NCBI GenBank assembly: GCA_007922195.1
Contig: ML681989.1
Location: forward strand, 50,026,893-50,090,892
Origin: Podocnemis expansa
Taxonomy: Eukaryota; Chordata; Testudines; Podocnemididae
Reading direction: 5' to 3'
DNA length: 64,000 nucleotides
Part shown: one piece after another, positions 44,631 through 56,651 of the stretch
Position numbering within the stretch: position 1 is the stretch's first letter
How the letters are laid out: each line of letters opens with the position of its first letter
Position numbers and translations under genes: made by a program
Notes under the pieces: generated by a model
What the model saw: the letters and a program-made list of their open reading frames with translations, nothing else
Database searches by the model: none
What the model was told of the DNA's origin: nothing

Positions 44631-45539
44631 TGAAGATCAGGGTGATAGTGCAAATGATCCTACTACATTCCTGGGGAGAAAAACATTGCCTCAGACACTA
44701 CACATTCAGTGACAACTGGCAAAATGAAACTGACTACAAGGACTGGCTGGCAAAATGTGCTGATAAAACAAATGCCATTTGTTATCAATAATGATATCAA
44801 TCTTATCTATATGTGTTATCTCTGGATACTGTAAGTGGCAGATGAAGGGGAGAGCAGCGGAGTGGGAATGGGGTTATGGTGAGCTTGCCTTGTGAGGTGC
44901 GGGGTGCTGGGTTCTTTTGCATTTCATAGGTAGTTAACCCTATACCACAAACCAGGTCTAAAGTTCAGTCCCTTAGGCTTGCTTAGATGAGATTTCCAAT
45001 CACTGAGCAAAGACAAGAGCTCTAAATTAAACAAGGACATTAAACCAGCTCTCTCAGTACCAGCAGGGAAAGGTCAAATAGCATCTAAGACCTTTTAAGC
45101 ACGGCCCACACCACCTCTGACTTTCACTTAGCTTTAGCAGCCCTACCCCATACTTAGCAAGTGAGGTTAGACCGGGCATGGTGAGAACACTTCTGGTGCT
45201 CGGTAGTCAAACAATCAGGAGAATAAGATTTCACTACCCCTACACTGAAGACTGAAATGAAAATTAACCCAAGCTAGTGACAGCTGCTCACTTTGGCAAA
45301 GCAGGTTTGTCTGCTGATCGCCTAGGCCAAGTAGATATGTCTATGCAAATGCAGTCTGCTCCTGAAGTTTCTTCTCCCACTTCATCAACAGACAGCAGGG
45401 GAGAGCTCATTTAGATGCTGACTTGCACCTTAGAGACTCCAATCAAATCATATTGTAAGTTTCTTTTTGTTAAGCTAAATAAATTATGCTGCCTTAATCT
45501 CACTATAGGGTAGATTTTCAAAATACAAATTGTTCTTTA
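44631..45539. other. No recognised feature
   Basis: No gene or family seen. Confidence 0.3.
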
Positions 45540-45815
45540 GCTCTTTTCTACACCTTTTCCAGTTTGTCAGGTGCTTATTAAAATGTGGACATGAAACCAC
45601 ACTCTCTCTGCTCTCATTTACGTTTGTAGAACCCTCTGTAAGTCACTGGAGTTGCCTCCTTTTTGAAACCTGGAAATGAGAACAGGACCTAGGATTCCAG
45701 TAATGTTCTCACTGATGCCATATATAGAGGCACTAATGTTTTCCTATTTCTATTCCATATTCCCCTGCTTATACATCCAAGCATCACACTTGCTCTGTTA
45801 CACTGCTTCTGTGCT
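45540..45815 (-). mobile_element. CR1 LINE remnant, antisense
   Basis: GAACAGGACCTAGGATTCCA, ATGCCATATATAGAGGCACT and CCTGCTTATACATCCAAGCA are the antisense of the region after the RT domain, parallel to the remnant at 1345. Strongly decayed. The following stretch to about 45960 (GGATTCCCAGCTCAGGAGAC, GCTAGCTTTCACC) looks like another old MITE. Confidence 0.5.
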
Positions 45816-46251
45816 AGGTGCTGGGGTGGGATTCCCAGCTCAGGAGACATACCCTGCTAGCTTTCACCAAGTGAGTGTGCAAAAAATAGTGTAGCCACAG
45901 CAGTGAATGGCAGCATGGGCTAGCCAGCAAGTGCACCGAATTTAGCCATATGAAATGGACTGTATTCAGACAGAGACACCTTGCATTCATTGAAATCACT
46001 TGGAGGCTTGAACTACAAGGCTGATTTCTGACTTAACAATAAATCCCATTAGATCAGAACTACATATCATGATATCATCTTTCATCCTGAGAATTTCCAG
46101 AGTTCAAGCATCTGTATTTCTAGGAGTAGTTGCTTCAAAAATGAACAAAAGGAATTTGCCTGGTTTCAGTATCCATAAAGTCGGTACTTCATGTCTTATA
46201 CATCAGCAATGTTCCTGTACAAACAAGACTGACTTAAAATGTTTCTCTCAC

Positions 46252-46345
46252 TGTAGTACTATTATTTATATTATGACAGTGCCTAGCAGTCCCTGTCATG
46301 GACCAGGACCCCATCATGCTGGGTGCTGTACGAAAATAACCTGCC
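46252..46345 (+). repeat. Ancient dispersed repeat (L2/MIR-type tail)
   Basis: ATTATTTATATTATGACAGT, GCCTAGCAGTCCCTGTCATG and GACCAGGACCCCATCATGC, then TGGGTGCTGTACGAAAAT. It is the same family as 33945 and is common in turtle and crocodilian DNA. The classification is from memory of its form, not a search. Confidence 0.45.
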
Positions 46346-46865
46346 CCAAACAATTTACCTAGGTACACATTGAACATCAGTCTGGTTTCTGGAGGTGAGC
46401 ATGGAGGTGGAGCTGTGTAGAAATAATACCCAGGATGCACATAGATTGAAGAGTTGAAAACTAATCTTTCCCTTCTTTAGGCCCATCTACTGATCTTCAG
46501 CCTTATGGGAAGAGAAAGCCACAATATGGATTGATATCTATGGGTGAAGGAGGCTGAGTTAATCTCTGGCTGATTATTTTCTTTTTCTGGTTTATAAGAA
46601 GCTGTTGAGTTCATCTTGTATACCATTGGACTTTCAATTTTGTCAAAGACCCCTAGAGGCTGGACGAGGTTCTTTTGAAATATTGGCTATAAATCAAGTT
46701 AAATAAGTGAAATCAGCACAAAGGGGGAAGTCAGTCAGCATCTGCTGTATGCCATTCAGCTTGAGGGAGCCTGTCTCCATTATCCACTGCTTGCTGGGAA
46801 TGGGACTGGTGAGGTATAGTACGTGAAGAGCAGAAGCATGGCTTTGGGGAAGGGACATTCTCTTA

Positions 46866-47195
46866 GGCTATGTCCACACATACATCATTTCGAAATAACC
46901 CATTTCGAAATGAGTTATTTCGAAATAAAGTCATTATTTTGAAATAAGTTAATTCAAATTAACAGTTTGCTAATTCGAATTAAGGGAAAGCCTGCTTTCG
47001 AAATAGCCGTTGTTTTGAAATCGTTATTTCGAAACAAGGCCGTTCGGACACATTTCGAAACAGTTGTTTCAAAACAATGATGTTGTTTCAAAACAATGTG
47101 TCCGAACACCGTTGCTTTGAAACAACTGTTTCGAAACAACGGCTATTTCAATTAGATGCGAGGTTTAACAGTTTTGAAATAACAGCCGTTAATCA
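46866..47195. mobile_element. Palindromic MITE (copy G), 3' truncated
   Basis: It begins GGCTATGTCCACACATAC and runs through TTTCGAAATAACCCATTTCG and AATTCGAATT units. It stops at AACAGCCGTTAATCAGG without the inverted right end. The missing part suggests a deletion or an incomplete insertion. Confidence 0.7.
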
Positions 47196-47559
47196 GGTCC
47201 CTGGCCATCCAGTTCTCCGTTCTATTGCAGACAATTCCCCTGCAAAACTGTCCAAAGCAGGGAGAAAACATCTGCACTCCAGTCTCACTCAGCTCCTTTC
47301 ACTCAGTCCCTGAGCACGTGGATGCTGCAGCTCTCTCCCTTTGCTCCTCTCCAGGCTGCTCCTCTCAGGCTTCTCCCAGGCCATGTAACTCCAGCATAAC
47401 AATAAAACTTGTGGAGCATGTTCAATGTGCTACCACACCCTCTTACCAGAAGATTCTGATTTCTGGGCTGCAAAATCTGCCCAGCAACGTAACCCAGCCA
47501 TAAGGGATCCCTAAAAGAGATTGCACCTTCTTAGGCATATGGGTTACACTATAACCTAA

Positions 47560-50078
47560 TTCAGTTTAACATCCTTGTAGAGGAGAATGTCAAAAACAAA
47601 ACAAAACAAAAAAACCTACTACTCTGGTAGCCTTTAATTTTAAGAAGTACTCCAAAATGAGAAAGGTAGTTAAATGGAAAATGAAAGGAAGAATTACAAA
47701 GGCTAACATGTCTGCAAACTACACAGTCACTATTTTAAAACACCATAATAGTGGTTCAAACTAAATGTAGGCCCCAAAGCAAAGAACACAGAAAGAGGAC
47801 TAAAAAATGCCACCCTAGCTAAACAGCAGATTAAAACAGGCAGTTAAAGGCAAAAAGACATCTTTAAAAATTAGTAGTCAGATCCAACTGAGGAAAATAG
47901 AACTCTAGCTAGTAAAATGTAAAAATATAATAAAGGCAAGTCAGGAAAGAATTTGAAGAGCAATTAGCTAAAGATACAAAAACTAATAGCACTCTTTTTT
48001 TTTCAAGTACATCAGAAGCAGGAAGCCTCCTAAACAATTTAGTGGAGCCACTGGGAGATCAAGGAGCTAAAGGAGCATTCAAGACAGACGAGGTCATTGC
48101 AGAGAATCTAAATGAGTTTTTTGCATTCGTCTTCATTGTAGAGGATGTGAGGGAAATCCCTATACCCATGCCATTCTTTTTAGGTAACAAAGCTGAGAAC
48201 TGCCCCAGACTTAGGTGTCAATAGAGGAGGTTGTGAAATAAATTAAATTCTAATAAGTCACCAGGACCAGGTGGCATTCACCCAAGAGGTCCATAAGGAA
48301 CTGAAATATGAAATTGTGTAACTGCTATCTCTGATATAACAAACAAACAAGGAGTCTTGTGGTACTTAAAAGACTAACAAATATATTTATTGCATGAGCT
48401 TTCGTAGGAGAAAATCCCACTTCGTCAGATGCTTTAAAGAACTTACAGAAAGGGAGGAAATAAATATATTTGTTAGTCTTTAAGTGCCACAGGACTCCTT
48501 TGTTTGTTTGTTTATTTGTTTGTTTTTGTTTTACTGAACTAGACTAACACAGCTGCCCCTTTGTATCCCTGGTATGTAACCTATTACTTAAATCAGCCTG
48601 CGTACCAGATGACTGGATGGTAGTTAATGTTATGCTGATTTTTTTTAAAAATGCTCCAGAGGTGATCCTGACAAGTACAGATTGTCAGCACCAGGCAAAT
48701 TGTTGGAAACTGTACTAAAGAACAAAATTATCAGACACATAGATAAATGCAATATGTTGGGGAAGAGTCAGCCACAGCTTTTTGTAAAGGGAAATCATGT
48801 CTGATTAAGTAGAATTATTTGAGAGTGTCAGGAAACATGTGGATCCAGTGGACTTTCAGAATTCCTTTGACAAGGTTTTCACCAAGGATCCTGAGCAAAC
48901 TAAGTTGCCTTAGAATGAGAGGGAAGATCCTCTCAGGGGTTCTGTAACTGACTAAAAGGTGGGAATTGAAGGGTAAGAATAAATGGTCAATTTCATAATG
49001 GAGAGAAGTAAATAGCAGGGTTCCCTTAGGATTTTCACTGGGACCTGTGTTAATCAACATTTTCATGAATGATCTACAAAGGGGTGAATACTGAGGTAGT
49101 AAAATTTCCAGATGATACAAAATTTCTCATAATAACTGATTAAGTACAAAGCTGACAAAGAGTTACGAAGGGGTCTCATTAAACTGCATGATTAGGCAAC
49201 GTATGGCAGATAAAATTTAGTTTTGATAAATGCAAAGTAATGCACGCTGGAAAAAAACAATCCCAACTATACATACAAAAAGATGAGGTCTAAATCAGAT
49301 GTTGCCACTCAAGAAAGATTTTGGAGTCATCATGGATAGTTCTCTGAAAACATTCACTCCATGTCAAGCAGCAGTCAAAAAAAACCAAACAGAATGCTAG
49401 GGACCATTAGGAAAGGGATGGATAATAAAACAGAAAATGTGATAATACCACTATATAAATCCATGGCACACCCACACCTTGAATACTGGTGACACTATCT
49501 CAAAAAAAGTTATATTAGAATTGTAAAAGGTACAGAGAAGGACAACAAGAATGATCAGATATATGGAATAGCTTCCATACAAGGAGAGATTTAAAAAGAC
49601 TGCAAGAAGAGACAACTATGGAGAAGTATGACAAAGGTCTATAAACCCATTGATGGTATGGAGAAAGTAAATAAGAAACTGTTATTTACCTTTAATGTAA
49701 CAAAAGAAGCGGCGGTCACTCGAAGATATTAATAGACGGCAGATTTAAATCAATCAAAATGAAGTACTTCTTCACACAATGCTCTGTCAACCTGTGGAAT
49801 TCATTGCCACTGAATATTGTGAAGGCCAAAAGTATAACTGTATTCAAAAAGGAATTAGAAAGTTAACAAGAATATCTCCATTAGTGGCTATTAGCCAAGA
49901 TGGTCTGGGACGCAACCTCATGCTCTGCATTTCCCTAAACTTCCGACTTCCAGGAGCTGACAGGGGATGGCCCACATGAGAATTGCGCTGTTCTTTTCAT
50001 ACTCTCTGAAGCATCTGGCACCATCTTCTTATTGCAGAAGTTGGATACTGACCCACTATGTCCATTCTTATGTTCCAC
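47560..50078 (+). pseudogene. CR1 LINE, pre-RT through 3' tail, inactive
   Basis: This is the longest LINE copy here. In order it shows a pre-RT segment (IAENLNEFFAFVF, then a form of NKSPGPGGIHP), RT pieces (like APGKLLETVLKNKI and FSFDKCKVMH), the thumb (like HLEYW and a VKGTEKDNKNDQIYG stretch), and the 3' tail CCACTATGTCCATTCTTATG. Stops and frameshifts are frequent, so it cannot be active. An inverted SINE pair sits at 48338-48564. The endonuclease domain is absent, so it is 5' truncated. Confidence 0.75.
48338..48564. mobile_element. Inverted SINE pair inside CR1
   Basis: A plus-oriented SINE body without head (AACAAACAAGGAGTCTTGTG to AGGGAGGAAATAAA, 48338-48463) is followed directly by a minus SINE (ATTTGTTAGTCTTTAAGTGC to GACTAACACAGCTGCCCCTT, 48464-48564) that includes the head but not the tail. 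CR1 sequence continues on both sides. Confidence 0.8.
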
Positions 50079-50344
50079 AGTGCTCGGCATAGAGGGACAC
50101 TAATCTCAGCTGGAGCCTCAGACATGAGTCTTAATAATAATATTTAATAATAATGATTAAAAATTAATCATTGCAGCCTCTGAGGAGGAGGATAATTTGA
50201 AGATGAAAATGAAATTCTCAAATGATTGTGGAAACCCCTTATAGGAAACCTGGTTCATTCAGATCACGTAACAGCTGCCTCCAATGAGTAGAAGCTATAT
50301 GCCTGTTCTCATCTAGAAGTGCATTCCTTTTAAGTTTTGTTTAT

Positions 50345-50560
50345 TTTATTTATTAATAATACTAGTGTCTAGTGCAGCACTTTTCATCAGTAGGTCTCCA
50401 AGTGCTTTACAAGGGAGGGCAGTATCACTATGTCCATTTTACAAATGAGGAAACTGAGTGGTGAAGTAACTTACCCAAGGTCACCCAGCAGACTAGTGGC
50501 ACAGCCAGAACTCACTCCCAGGTCTCCTGTGCCCTTGTGCTGTAGCCATTAAAATAACAA
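50345..50560 (-). mobile_element. MIR-type CORE-SINE, antisense
   Basis: CCATTTTACAAATGAGGAAA, CTTACCCAAGGTCACCCAGC and CAGAACTCACTCCCAGGTCT are the antisense of the mammalian-wide MIR consensus, an ancient amniote SINE. AAGTGCTTTACAA nearby fits its 3' part. Confidence 0.65.
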
Positions 50561-52175
50561 AAAGATGCCTAGCCAAGGTTTTCAGTGCCCTAACACAGCA
50601 TTAATACTACAGTAAACTTCCATCAGCAATAACCTAATCATTTCAACAGAAACTATATTACACTGGAGGAAGCACACTCTCTGCCCTCTCCAAAATGCTG
50701 ATGACCTAGCTGATATTTTTGCCATGCCCAGAAGGTCACCAAATTCAGACTATTGCAGGGGACCAAGTTCCTGTGTCCTGAAGCAGTGCCCTTACACAGA
50801 ATGCTTTGCCAGCTGCCCCCTCTCTTTTTTAGGGAGGTGGAATCAGCTTTGTCACCCCTGCTCACTGCAGCTGTGGCAATAGGGCATGGTGAGAGAGCCA
50901 ATTGCTCAGGGATCTAGTGGAATAAAAATCCAAACGTAATTTCCCTGCACCTTCTGTAAATAAGTAGACTCTTAATATAACACTGATGCATGTAACAGGC
51001 CATTCATTGACTGACTAACCTAACTAACTTCCATATCCCTATTGAGTTAGATCCTTGCAATGCAGTGCACCTCATTCAATATGGACCACTTGGTGCTGGA
51101 GAAAATGTCAGATTCCAAACTCTTCTCTAGCAATGGATGACTTCAAATGATGGGAAGAAGGAGTGGGTCTGAAGAGATGAATTAGCACTGACTTCAGAGA
51201 CAGAAAAGTCTGCTCCAATGATCTGTGCGGTCTGAACTATGATCCTACATGTTAACAATACATAGTCACTGTACTTCTCAGAATGGCCCCTAATGCTGGG
51301 ATGAAAAACAATCTAAGAGTTGTGAGGACAACATCTCTACTAAATTCATTTTGTGATCTCCTAACTCATTGAGTATTTTTATTAACCTACATGTGTTTTA
51401 GAGATGGCTGGATTTTTTTTATAAAAGCAGATAATGGCACCATGTGGGATAATGAATTTTAAGCAATGCTGTATGTAATCCCATCATTTAATCCTGAATT
51501 AGAAGCCACTGGCTGACAAAGTGATTTGGAGATGGAAACCATTTTGATTCCCAGATTCCTTTGCTTCTTAAGGAACAGTTGAAAGAATGAACTACAGAAA
51601 TTCTTTTTTCAAAATTTTCTAGAAGAGAAGAATAAATTTCTTGTGCGGTATCTGGCAGCGTATCCCTCTCCTACTAATAACAGGTAGTTTGGAAAACTTG
51701 ATGCATGACCCACAGTTATCACCCCCAAGATTTTTCCACAGCATAGATTTGAAAAAGTTTAACCCAGTATTAAATATTAGTGTATATAAAAGTCTGCAGA
51801 AGACACTAGCAGTTAGTCTGGTAACTTTGGGCTGCCTCACCCTCCACGTTGTGTTATTCTTTTGTAGTAGAGGGGAGGCAATCAGATTCAATACAACATA
51901 AGCTGATTCATAAAAAGGGCTTTTTTTGTTTGTTTAATTCTAGATGAATCAAACCTGTCTGAAACTTTCGTATATGGTCAGTGTAGTGTAAAATTATTCT
52001 CCCTAAGAAATAATTACCAAGTGGCTAATCTTCTCATAATAAACCACGTGCATATGATCAGACATTTTCCTTCATTTTATTCAGCACTGAGATGACACTG
52101 CAAAACCAATATGGCTTCTTTATCGCTTCCTTTATTTTACAAATCAGGACATCCATGAAATCTCATGCAAAACAG
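50561..52175. other. No recognised feature
   Basis: Apparently unique sequence with short chance frames (50653-50901, 51619-51901). Confidence 0.3.
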
Positions 52176-52228
52176 AAATTTGTTAGTCTTTTAAAAGTGC
52201 CATAGGACTCCTTATTTATTTCAACAAA
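52176..52228 (-). mobile_element. SINE fragment, antisense
   Basis: AAATTTGTTAGTCTTTTAAA, then AGTGCCATAGGACTCCTTA, is the centre of the turtle SINE in reverse orientation. Confidence 0.7.
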
Positions 52229-52438
52229 AGAAAGAGATGCAAAAGAAAAAGATGGAATAAGAGGCCAAAAAGGGTGAAAGAGGATAACTTCAAGTAAAAA
52301 AAGAGAAAAGAGCAAGACAAGACTAGGTTTGATAAGAAGACACAATTGAGGAGGAAATGAACCCTTTCCTCCATGTTTCAGGTTGTCCCTTTGCCTTGAG
52401 AAGCAGATGCTTTTGAGAACTCAGCCAGGAGGCAAGAA

Positions 52439-52931
52439 CAGGGTTACCAGAGACCAAAGCATGGAAAGGAGGACAGGGAAGTACAAAAAGGAGGACATTG
52501 GGAGACGCATGGAGAAAATGTAGTATTAATGTAATATTCTTCTGTTTTTAGGGGGCCCTGGAATGCTTCACCCTAAAAATAGGGTGTTCTGGGGCATTCC
52601 AGCATCCTTTAACCCAGGGGTCTCAAACTCAAATCACCATGAGGCCTAATAGAGGGCCACATAAGGATTAGTATGTCAGTCTGAGGGCCACACCCCTGCA
52701 ACTTCCATATAATGATATTGCAAATATCGGTAACCATCGTGTCATTGCAGGCCGCAGGAAATAGCTTTGGGGCTGCATGCAGCCCGCAGGCCGCATGTTT
52801 GATACCCCTGCTTTAACCTCTGTAAGTAAAAAGCCAGACAAAATCATGTATTTTTTAAACACCTGCCAGATGGAGGATGTGAAGTAAAAAGGAGGACATG
52901 TCCTGCTTTTGTCTGACATCTGGTAACCCTA
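52439..52931. mobile_element. hAT-like element P2 with 8-bp duplication
   Basis: The ends CAGGGTTACCAGA and TCTGGTAACCCTA are inverted repeats. Flanks GGCAAGAA (52431-52438) and AGCAAGAA (52932-52939) agree at 7 of 8. It is the reverse-oriented relative of P1 (26536), without the palindromic MITE. It serves as the empty site for that MITE at about 52511-52520, where GGGAGACGCATGGAGAAAAT is continuous. It carries its own later hAT insertion at 52615. Confidence 0.85.
52615..52810. mobile_element. hAT-like MITE nested in P2, perfect 8-bp duplication
   Basis: CTTTAACC flanks both sides exactly (52607-52614, 52811-52818). The ends CAGGGGTCTCAAACTC and TGTTTGATACCCCTG match the copy at 17446. The uninterrupted target can be read in P1, where the same place reads GTGTTAAAGTATGCTGG on the opposite strand. 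Confidence 0.9.
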
Positions 52932-52939
52932 AGCAAGAA

Positions 52940-53555
52940 GGAAGCTGCCTTCTTCAGTAGCTGTTTTGCTTAGTGTAGTATTGGGTAGGTGCTGTTGTGT
53001 GTCTGGCTGATGCCACAGCAGTTCAAATCCCACAAAGGACAGATGCATCTTGTTGTCTGAGTTGGCAGATGGGGTGTATATTTCCCCCTCTGTGGGGAGA
53101 GGAATGCTTAGTTGCTGCCAGTGCTTTTCTTGTGATGGTATGCAGGAGTACAGACTGCTGACACCTTTTTTGTGGGCCCTGCTACCCAGCTGGGGGGGGG
53201 GCAGGGTCAGCAGGGGAAAGAAGAGTATGGGCACCTTTTTTTAAAAAAACAATAAAAGTTCTGCTCACTGCTCTTCTGAACAGTAAACTAATGATTTTTA
53301 TGGAGCAGCCAGGATAATAAAATATTATACATAACTTTAAAACCCTGCATGCTAGATCCCTGCAGTTAGGCACATCTTGAGAAATTGGGGATGGGGGAGT
53401 GTAAGGTGCATTTTCCCAGGAGTAACCTTAGGAAACACTATTGTTGTATGGACACTGTAATAAAAAATCAAGGGCTGACTTGGGTCAGCTGACTTGGGCT
53501 CACAAAGCTCTGGCTGCAGGGCTGTTTAATTGCCGCATCAACGTTGGAGCCTGGG
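52940..53555. other. No recognised feature
   Basis: A G run near 53193-53200 and an A-rich tract near 53243. No gene seen. Confidence 0.3.
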
Positions 53556-53652
53556 GACTGATGAAGTGGAATTTTCTCCCATGAAAGCTCAAGCGATAAA
53601 TAAATTTGTTAGTTTTTAAAAGTGTCACAGGACTCCCTGCTTCTTTTGTTGG
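53556..53652 (-). mobile_element. SINE fragment, antisense
   Basis: CTGATGAAGTGGAATTTTCT, CCCATGAAAGCTCAAG, AAATTTGTTAGTTTTTAAAA and GTGTCACAGGACTCCC give the reverse of the SINE body. Head and tail are missing. Confidence 0.75.
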
Positions 53653-54296
53653 AAGTGAAGAGTATCCCACAGCTTGGACTTCAGTCAGAGCCTGAATGTT
53701 TACATTGCAATTTTATACCTGAATCCTGAGAGCCCAAATCTGCTGACACAAGCCACGCATGAGTGTTTTATTACAGCATTGACATACCTTTGAGACAGAC
53801 ACGCTCCGAGCAGTCTCCTCAGCTTCCTCAGGCTGAGAGGTAGCAATTTACGGCTGCCCAGTGCCAGCAGGAAATTGCTACCTGACCTTGCCATGCTGGC
53901 TCAGCCTCCATGACCAGGGAGCGAAGGAGATGGCTCTGACTCTTCACACCCTGACCTCTTCAGGGCTAGAGGAAAAGGAAGCAGGCAAATAGCACTGCTT
54001 ACCCCACCCTGCCCACACTCAAGGTTCAGAAGAGGTTACACACATTGCAGTAACGAAGAGAGGGTTCTTATTCCTCCTCATTCCCTTGCACAGACATGTA
54101 GTCTGAGTCACAATTTAGCTCTGTAATTTTCTTCATGGAGCCTACTCACCCCAGCTAGACAAGGCTGAACATTCACCACTCCCTGACTGAAGCCAGTTGG
54201 AATTGAGGTCACTGAACATCTTGCAGGAGATCTTTCACAGGATGAGGTTCTGTCATCACTGAGGAACCACCAGAGCTGTGCGTGCCCTGAATGGTG

Positions 54297-54586
54297 GGTT
54301 ACTTACCAGTAACCATCCTTCTTTGAGATGGGCTGCTCAGATTCATTCAGGAATGGGTATCTCCATGCCGGAGCACCAGATTGATTGGAACTTTTTTGCC
54401 CTATCCTGTCAGAAGAGGACAGGCGTCCACCGTCACCGCGCCATCCCGTGGCTATATATGTGGCCGCCGCCTGACCCCTCCCCAGTTGCTTAGAGTCGCC
54501 AACTCCAGGTGCGGGGATGGGGGGAAGGATCTGAATGAATCCAAGCACCCCATCTCAAAGAAGGACAGTTACTGGTAAGTAACCCA
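54297..54586. repeat. DIRS terminal repeat block with foldback ends
   Basis: GGGTTACTTACCAGTAAC at the left and GTTACTGGTAAGTAACCC at the right are inverted copies, with matching CTTCTTTGAGATGGG and CCCATCTCAAAGAAG next to them. Part of the block (GAGCACCAGATTGATTGGAA, CTATCCTGTCAGAAGAGGAC, GTGGCTATATATGTGGCCGC) is the reverse complement of 61075-61292. Inverted terminal plus internal complementary repeats are a hallmark of DIRS elements. Confidence 0.75.
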
Positions 54587-56004
54587 CCGTTCTTCTTCGA
54601 GCGCTGCTCGGATACATTCAGGAATAGGTGACTGCTAGCCATGCTGATGGATGGCGAGTGGAGTTGGCTCTTCCACCTTCACCACGGCATAAGTCTGACA
54701 TCGGTATTGTCCACACCCAGGGTCCTGGAGGGGTCTAGGAGATCGACCCAAGGACCATCGCCCAGCAAGAGTAAACAGAGATTGCCGGACCTAAACCAGA
54801 GGAGAAAGTAGGCCCGGTTGCCCAAGCATCTAGTGTGGCGCCTACACAGGAGGGCCAGAGGTCACTTAACAGATAGAAGGGATACCAGTGTATCTTGGTT
54901 AAAGACGAGGCTCACGATTCTAACCGCTCTGCCTAAGGATATACTGGCAGCGGCGAGAGAAACCCAGATGATTAGTGTTCTGGCAGCAGCACATGATAAT
55001 GTACCTCCTACAAGGGAAATCAGGAGGCTGTAGGATCGTTGGGCTGGCATTGGTGGCTGCCGGCACCTCCAGAACCAGGGAAGAGAAGGTGAACCGTGTT
55101 TCCCTCAGTCCGGCAGTATGAGGCACTCGCATGTTATGAGCATAATAGGTGCAGGAATCTGAGACATTTGGCATCCTGTAGAGGGCTGGGCTACCAGCGG
55201 TTAGGGTCTAGGAGAGCTACCTTGTCCTAGGTTGGAGGGAGTACTAGCAACGGGAGGCGGCAGCCGATGACCTCAAGGAGCACACTGCGAGTAGAGTACC
55301 CGGATCGTCACGGAGAAGGCAGTGTCTGGCCACTGAACAGCCCTATACAAGGCAGACAGGGAGAGGACTCCGAATGAGCCTGATGAGTATAACCCAGGTC
55401 TACACGAGCCTACTGATGACACTGTGGCAGTCCCTGTTGAATAAGACTGCTGGTAACCGATAACCTCGTGCCAACACGAGGGAGTAGTAATATGAATAAT
55501 TCTTGTCTTCCTCTTCTCCCCCCCCACCTTTTTTTTTGGCAGCTGGTAATCAGCCAGAAGAGTATAGAAAGCAAGGAGCTGGTTGTGATAAAATGGCACC
55601 CAGGGGTCGCTCATAAGAATGAGAAACCTGGGGATGGAGGCCCGTGGCCTATGGGACATTGGTTTACATGACCTCATACCACCAGTACGGGACCAGCCAG
55701 TGTGGTCCAAACTTTACAACTGGCAATGTACCCACGCTTGCGCCCAGGTAGGGGCACCACGAAGGGGAGGTCCCCTAGGGGGAACAAGGACATACAAGAG
55801 GAAGGAAAAGTGTCTATCAAGGGAGCGGGGAAGGAGCACCACTTCAAGGGTACGCATCCCGTTGTTACCAACTTTGCCCACCAACTCGGGGTATGCTCAT
55901 TTATTAGAGTTGCTTTCTCTATGGGGAAGATGGTACTTCTATTAGTGTGCTGCTTGTGTGACTTGTGTTTCTACAGAGGTGCGTCTGAGCGGACCGGGTC
56001 TATC

Positions 56005-56255
56005 AGCACTCTCAGCTGACCCCTTATGTGTCCCTGAACTCAGTAGGCTGGGTCACACAGCACTTCTCTGCTGCTACCCTTATGTGCTCCTGTACTGCAC
56101 CAAACTAGGCTTGATTATGGATCTTGAGCAGGCTGGGTCACACAGCACTTCTCAGCTGCTACCCTTATATGCCCCTGGACTCAATCAGGCTGGGTCAAAA
56201 CAGCACTTGTCAGCTGTCACCCTTATATGCCCCTGGAGTCAATCAGGCTACTATC
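56005..56255. repeat. Tandem repeat, about 65-bp unit, 3-4 copies
   Basis: GGCTGGGTCACACAGCACTT, then CTCTGCTGCTACCCTTATG, recurs as GGCTGGGTCACACAGCACTT with CTCAGCTGCTACCCTTATA and again as GGCTGGGTCAAAACAGCACT with GTCAGCTGTCACCCTTATA. A longer spacer divides the first and second units. It lies within the DIRS body. Confidence 0.8.
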
Positions 56256-56564
56256 CCTATCAATGCGCAAACCTGACAGGGTTGTGGGCATTACAGGGAT
56301 CTTTGGCTAGGTAATAGAAGCGTTGCTGCAAAGTGATATAAAGAAACCAAGATCACAAAGGAGAGGGAATGATGTCTTAAAAGAGTCTGGAAACTGGTTT
56401 AATAACAAAAGTCATTTTATTGCTAGGTATCTAAAACTTGTACTACTAATAATAATTACAAAGGAGAGAAGAATACCCCAACATACCCAGTTACAGCATT
56501 GACAAACATACAAGGAAAGAAGAACACCCAGCTAAAATATTACCTAGATTCTACTGTATCAGGC

Positions 56565-56651
56565 TGAGAGAGAGAGAGAGAGAGAGAGTCATAATTAACA
56601 CAAAGGGAGAGAGGTTGGGGGGAAGAGAGAGAGAGAAAGAGAGAGAGAGAA
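56565..56651. repeat. Two (GA)n microsatellites
   Basis: Pure AG runs at about 56565-56588 and 56622-56651, separated by about 35 bp of ordinary sequence. A G run follows at 56655. Confidence 0.9.
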
